A stretch of DNA of 7,880 nucleotides from positions 1 to 7,880 of the forward strand of contig JAAXUL010000342.1 of NCBI GenBank assembly GCA_013336035.1, read 5' to 3'. Origin of the DNA: Chloroflexales bacterium (GTDB lineage Bacteria > Chloroflexota > Chloroflexia > Chloroflexales > Chloroflexaceae). Positions 5,493-7,880 of this stretch are shown here, piece after piece. The position numbers were made by a program, and so were the translations under genes. Every line of letters starts with the position of its first letter. Position 1 is the stretch's first letter. The notes beneath the pieces were generated by a model. That model did not search any database. It was not told the DNA's origin and saw only the letters and a list, made by a program, of their open reading frames with translations.

Positions 5493-5876
5493 GGTACCCT
5501 CCTCTGCATCTGCATGAGCCGTCGTTCCTCGCCCTGGCACACCCGTGAGCGGGTGTAGGCGCCGACAGCTCTGTACAGAGGGATGTACCCTGAGCGCAGG
5601 CACAGCCGAAGAAGGAAGGGCGGCAGTGTCGCCGTGCCACCGGCGACAACCACCGCGCAAGGGCGCGGGTGGCCAGAGACCGCTCGACGCGGGCTCAGGC
5701 CACGGGGGGCCGCAACCATGTGCGGCCCCCTGCCCCAGCGATGGCGCTACAATGCAGAGAAACAACGCAGGCGGAGCGCCGCGCTATGATCTGTCCTGGC
5801 GCAACTGCTATACTGGCCACCAGGGGACCCGGCCCGATCTCCTACCCGCGCCCCTTTTGGGAAGGCGATCTACTTC
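5493..5876. other. 384-bp non-coding divergent region with clustered hairpins
   Basis: No gene is supported here. Five inverted repeats fall within 193 bases. ACACCCG/CGGGTGT is at 5539-5556. The perfect 12-bp palindrome CTCTGTACAGAG is at 5569-5580. GTCGCCG/CGGCGAC is at 5628-5647. CCACCGCGC pairs with GCGCgGGTGG, with one bulge, at 5650-5672. GGGGGCCGCA/TGCGGCCCCC is at 5705-5730 with a 6-base loop. The region separates a minus-strand gene (start 5492) from a plus-strand gene (start 5877). It must hold promoters for both; only the plus-strand one is visible. The palindrome at 5569-5580 suits a dimeric regulator. The rest could be a structured RNA or an origin-like site. The 12-mer GCAGTGTCGCCG (5623-5634) recurs at 3862-3873, in both cases entering an apical hairpin. 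Confidence 0.5.
5806..5814 (+). promoter_or_regulatory. extended -10 promoter for the 5877 gene
   Basis: TGCTATACT is identical to the extended -10 of the HTH promoter on the other strand. No good -35 lies at the proper distance, which an extended -10 can tolerate. Transcription would begin near 5821 and give a leader of about 56 bases before ATG 5877. Confidence 0.5.
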
Positions 5877-6383
5877 ATGGACAGTCACAGGCCTTGGTGC
5901 TGGGAGGCGGCACAGACCGCCGCCGGCCCCGACTGGCACTTCATCGCCCAGGTCAGCCCAGAGAGCACAACAGCCCTGGCCACGCTAGCGGCCCTGGCCA
6001 CGCCAGCTGGCTTCACCCGCCTGGCTCCCGCCGACGGTGCCCAGGAGCTCATCGACGCTGGTAACTACGACACCTACGTCGGCAACCTCGCCGGCGCAGC
6101 CCGGAATATCTGGGTCTACAACCTGATTCGTATCACGGGCGACACGATCGAAATCCAGGCCGGCTACGGCGGGCGCGGGGAAGAGCTCAGCCGGGCCGAG
6201 ACGCAGCTGCTGCGCGAGATCCTGGCTACGCCGGGGATGGCCCTGACCCGCTGGAAGGTGATCGCCGGCGGCGAGGGCTACGACTACCGCACCCTGCGCG
6301 AGGGCGAGGACGGCGAAAGCCTGCGGAGATACCTGACCACGCCACTATCGCCGAGTTTCGAGCAGCCGTTCAGCAGGTCTTGA
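5877..6383 (+). CDS. hypothetical protein, 168 aa
   Basis: It starts at ATG 5877, with GGGAAGG about 11 bases upstream. No family is recognised. The N-terminal third carries an Ala/Thr-rich stretch (ALATLAALATPA) encoded by a 13-bp tandem duplication (GCCCTGGCCACGC, twice). The middle has a mixed alpha/beta look: NIWVYNLIRITGDTIEIQAG, then the acidic helix SRAETQLLREILATPG. A WKVIAGGEGYDYRTL strand region follows and the tail is polar. There is no signal peptide, membrane segment or metal-binding cluster. It is probably transcribed from the promoter at 5806-5814, divergently from the DUF4313-like gene. The HEAT-repeat gene follows on the same strand about 95 bp later, so the two may form one unit. 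Confidence 0.7.
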   Translation: MDSHRPWCWEAAQTAAGPDWHFIAQVSPESTTALATLAALATPAGFTRLAPADGAQELIDAGNYDTYVGNLAGAARNIWVYNLIRITGDTIEIQAGYGGRGEELSRAETQLLREILATPGMALTRWKVIAGGEGYDYRTLREGEDGESLRRYLTTPLSPSFEQPFSRS

Positions 6384-6478
6384 GCAACCTTCGGGTCTAC
6401 CGGGCCGAGCTCGCCAGCCCCGCAACGCCTGCTCTTGTGGCACGCGACCCTGCCGGAGGCGCGTGCTACCATGGGCCT

Positions 6479-7192
6479 ATGCAGAGCCAACCAACCGCCA
6501 GGGACAAGACACCCGCAGCCCTGATCGCGTGCCTGGCTGAGGCCTCGCCGCGTGAGTGGTGGCAGACGGTGGGGCACCTGGCCGTCCACGGCGCCGCGGC
6601 TGTTCCAGACCTGAGCGCGGCGCTCTCATCGCCCCATAGGAGCGTGCGCTAGGGAGCGGCGCAGAGCCTTGGGCGGATCGGACAGGGCGCGCGCAGCGCG
6701 GCACATGCGCTCGTCCAGGCGCTCTTCGACGCCGACACCGGTGTACGCGCGGATGCCGCATGGGCGCTCGTGCGCGTCTCAGCGCCGCTCCGTTGGGCCG
6801 TGCCTCTCATCGCCGGCCGGCTCGCGGCCGAGGAGACCAGCGCCGTCAGGCGGCGGCTGCTGCGCCTCGCGGGCCACATCGGCCCGCCCGCCCGACCCAT
6901 GCTTGGCACGATCCTGGAGGACCTGACAGACGAGCGGCTCGCTGCCGACGCGCTCGTCGCGCTTTGCACAATAGCCCCGCAGGACGCTGTGGTCCATGAC
7001 GTGCTCATACGCTCCCTGCAGCCGCCGCACACACGTAGGGCCGCCCTCGCGGCCGAGGCCATCGGCAGGATGCGGCTGGCCACCCCGGCGCTGAGAGCTG
7101 GGCTCGAGGTGGCGCGGGGAAGCTCGAACAGGATGGTCCGTCACGTCTCCCGCGTAGCGCTCCTCAGGCTCAGCCGGCCGCGCCTGCCGTAG
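6479..7192 (+). pseudogene. HEAT-repeat protein gene interrupted by in-frame TAG
   Basis: The frame from ATG 6479 gives 57 residues, a TAG at 6650-6652, then 179 more residues to the TAG at 7190-7192. Reading through, the helical repeats continue without a break. HRSVR-stop-GAAQSLGRIG matches the HEAT pattern VRxxAAxxLGxIG, and VRADAAWALVRV and RRAALAAEAIGRM follow. About five to six HEAT units are visible. HEAT solenoids bind proteins or nucleic acids and have no catalysis of their own. The stop most simply reflects CAG to TAG. Upstream, TGCTACCAT (6464-6472) resembles an extended -10 whose start would fall on ATG 6479 itself, giving a leaderless message. An in-frame TTG at 6380, overlapping the previous stop, is the alternative start, but the residues between look non-coding. 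A restart at GTG 6770 is possible. Broken gene is preferred to stop read-through. Confidence 0.7.
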
Positions 7193-7212
7193 TCGACGAC
7201 AGCGGCGCGTCG

Positions 7213-7755
7213 CTACGATCCTCGCCGCGGCCGCCCGCGCTGAAAGTGGAGCAGCCCACGATCCTGAGCCTCGACGACGGTGGCGAGGTAGACCAGGTGT
7301 CGGTCGCCGGCGCGGATGGTGGGCAGGCGTTCGCCGACGGCGGCGTTGGCCAGGGTCGGCAGGGGGATGCCGAGCTGGCGGGCCGCGTCGGCGAGGAGCA
7401 CCGGCGGATCGGGGCGGCCAAGGAAGTCTCGGACGTGCTGGGGCGAGCGCGCCCAGGCACCCCAGGACTGGCGCACCAGCGCCGTCCGCAGCACCACCTG
7501 CTCGCTCGGCGTCAGCTCGACCAGTGGGTGCAGGAGGTCCACGCCGGTCGGGCGGCCCTCGCTATCTAACACGAGCGCATATGCGGCCACGGCGACATAG
7601 GCCAGATGGAACGCAGCATCCTCGACGCTGACCAGGGTCACCAGGAGACCGCGCGGCCCGTCGGGCGGGGGCACGCCGACCGCGAGCGAATCGCGCACCA
7701 CCTCCTCCGCGTCGACGACCTGGCCGTGGAGGATGACGAGCGTAGTGACGAGCAT
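7213..7755 (-). CDS. protein with C-terminal excisionase-like (MerR-type) DNA-binding domain
   Basis: This 180-aa protein starts at ATG 7755, with GAGGAGG 7 bases upstream. Residues 1-115 contain hydrophobic strands and a helix (AFHLAYVAVAAYALVLDSEG at 48-67) of no recognised family. Residues 118-165 read LLADAARQLGIPLPTLANAA then GERLPTIRAGDRHLVY. This fits the helix-turn-helix plus wing of phage excisionases and HTH_17 proteins. That class bends DNA beside attachment sites or acts as a regulator. The last 15 residues are basic. It converges on the HEAT-repeat gene with only 20 bp between the stops. Regulator versus recombination directionality factor cannot be decided; no integrase is in the window. 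The HTH call is moderate, the coding call strong. Confidence 0.75.
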   Translation of the reverse strand: MLVTTLVILHGQVVDAEEVVRDSLAVGVPPPDGPRGLLVTLVSVEDAAFHLAYVAVAAYALVLDSEGRPTGVDLLHPLVELTPSEQVVLRTALVRQSWGAWARSPQHVRDFLGRPDPPVLLADAARQLGIPLPTLANAAVGERLPTIRAGDRHLVYLATVVEAQDRGLLHFQRGRPRRGS

Positions 7756-7762
7756 GGGCGGG

Positions 7763-7793
7763 CCTCCTCAATAATCAGAGCTGCTCTATTTTA
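7763..7793 (-). promoter_or_regulatory. A/T-rich promoter region and ribosome site of the 7755 gene
   Basis: The upstream stretch is locally A/T-rich, unlike the rest of the window. On the minus strand TAAAAT (7793-7788) could serve as a -10, with no convincing -35. TGAGGAGG (7770-7763) is the ribosome site. The remainder to the window's end holds no supported feature. Confidence 0.35.
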
Positions 7794-7880
7794 CTTGCTT
7801 TTCGGCAATGCTCAGTACGCCGCGATGGCTGGTCTGAAGCTCGCGATCATGAGAGTGGAGGGCCGTCCGGGAACCTGTAG

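Noticed and set aside
4045..5649. 534-codon version of the Mg-chelatase-like gene
   Set aside because: The upstream 217 codons overlap the DUF4313-like gene in another frame and show no ComM N-terminal similarity; the ribosome site supports ATG 4998.
5545..6064. Several plus-strand frames before the 5877 gene
   Set aside because: They run through hairpins and the promoter and into the 5877 gene in other frames, with no domain or ribosome site.
6380..6478. TTG 6380 as start of the HEAT gene, overlapping the previous stop
   Set aside because: The 33 extra residues look random, the ribosome site is poor, and a promoter-like sequence lies within them.

Overview
The window is about 7.9 kb of G+C-rich bacterial DNA (roughly two-thirds G+C by eye). 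Most genes use strong AGGAGG-type ribosome sites, and two places carry the same extended -10 promoter sequence TGCTATACT. It holds no rRNA, tRNA or housekeeping operon. The content looks like accessory or mobile DNA, such as a plasmid, an integrative element or a decaying island. It comprises an FtsK/TraB-like translocase, a small XRE-type regulator, a TnpB-family (IS200/IS605, IS1341-like) nuclease gene, a phage/plasmid-type small protein, a stripped-down Mg-chelatase-like ATPase, an excisionase-like DNA-binding protein and several broken genes. The style recalls Chloroflexota or Actinomycetota, but I cannot assign a species.

Left block, 1-2364, all minus strand. A promoter with an extended -10 and iterated 10-bp repeats precedes an XRE-like HTH gene (2018-2299). 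A multi-pass membrane protein (1113-1916) follows, then, 13 bp later, an FtsK-like DNA-pumping ATPase (1-1099) that runs off the left edge. The likely logic is a self-regulated operon making a membrane DNA-transfer or partition machine.

Middle block, 2346-3788, minus strand. The TnpB-family gene has no usable start codon for its full open frame. Its 3' end and downstream flank carry hairpins and a 30-bp direct repeat. Its 5' side merges out of frame with the remains of a small gene (start at 3788) that has a one-base deletion. Just upstream of that small gene lies a striking nested inverted-repeat element of about 138 nt (3805-3942), ending a few bases before the ribosome site.

Right-centre, 4045-5492, minus strand. 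An ATPase-only ComM/YifB-like protein (317 aa) and a 100-aa DUF4313-like protein lie here. A 384-bp non-coding stretch (5493-5876) full of hairpins separates them from a divergent plus-strand pair: an unknown 168-aa protein (5877-6383) and a HEAT-repeat gene broken by an in-frame TAG (6479-7192). The last gene (7213-7755, minus) converges on the HEAT gene and encodes a protein with a C-terminal excisionase-like winged helix.

The points most worth pursuing are the nested structured element at 3805-3942, the TnpB with Gly at the usual RuvC-II Glu position plus its repeated right flank, and the noncanonical motor motifs in both ATPases.
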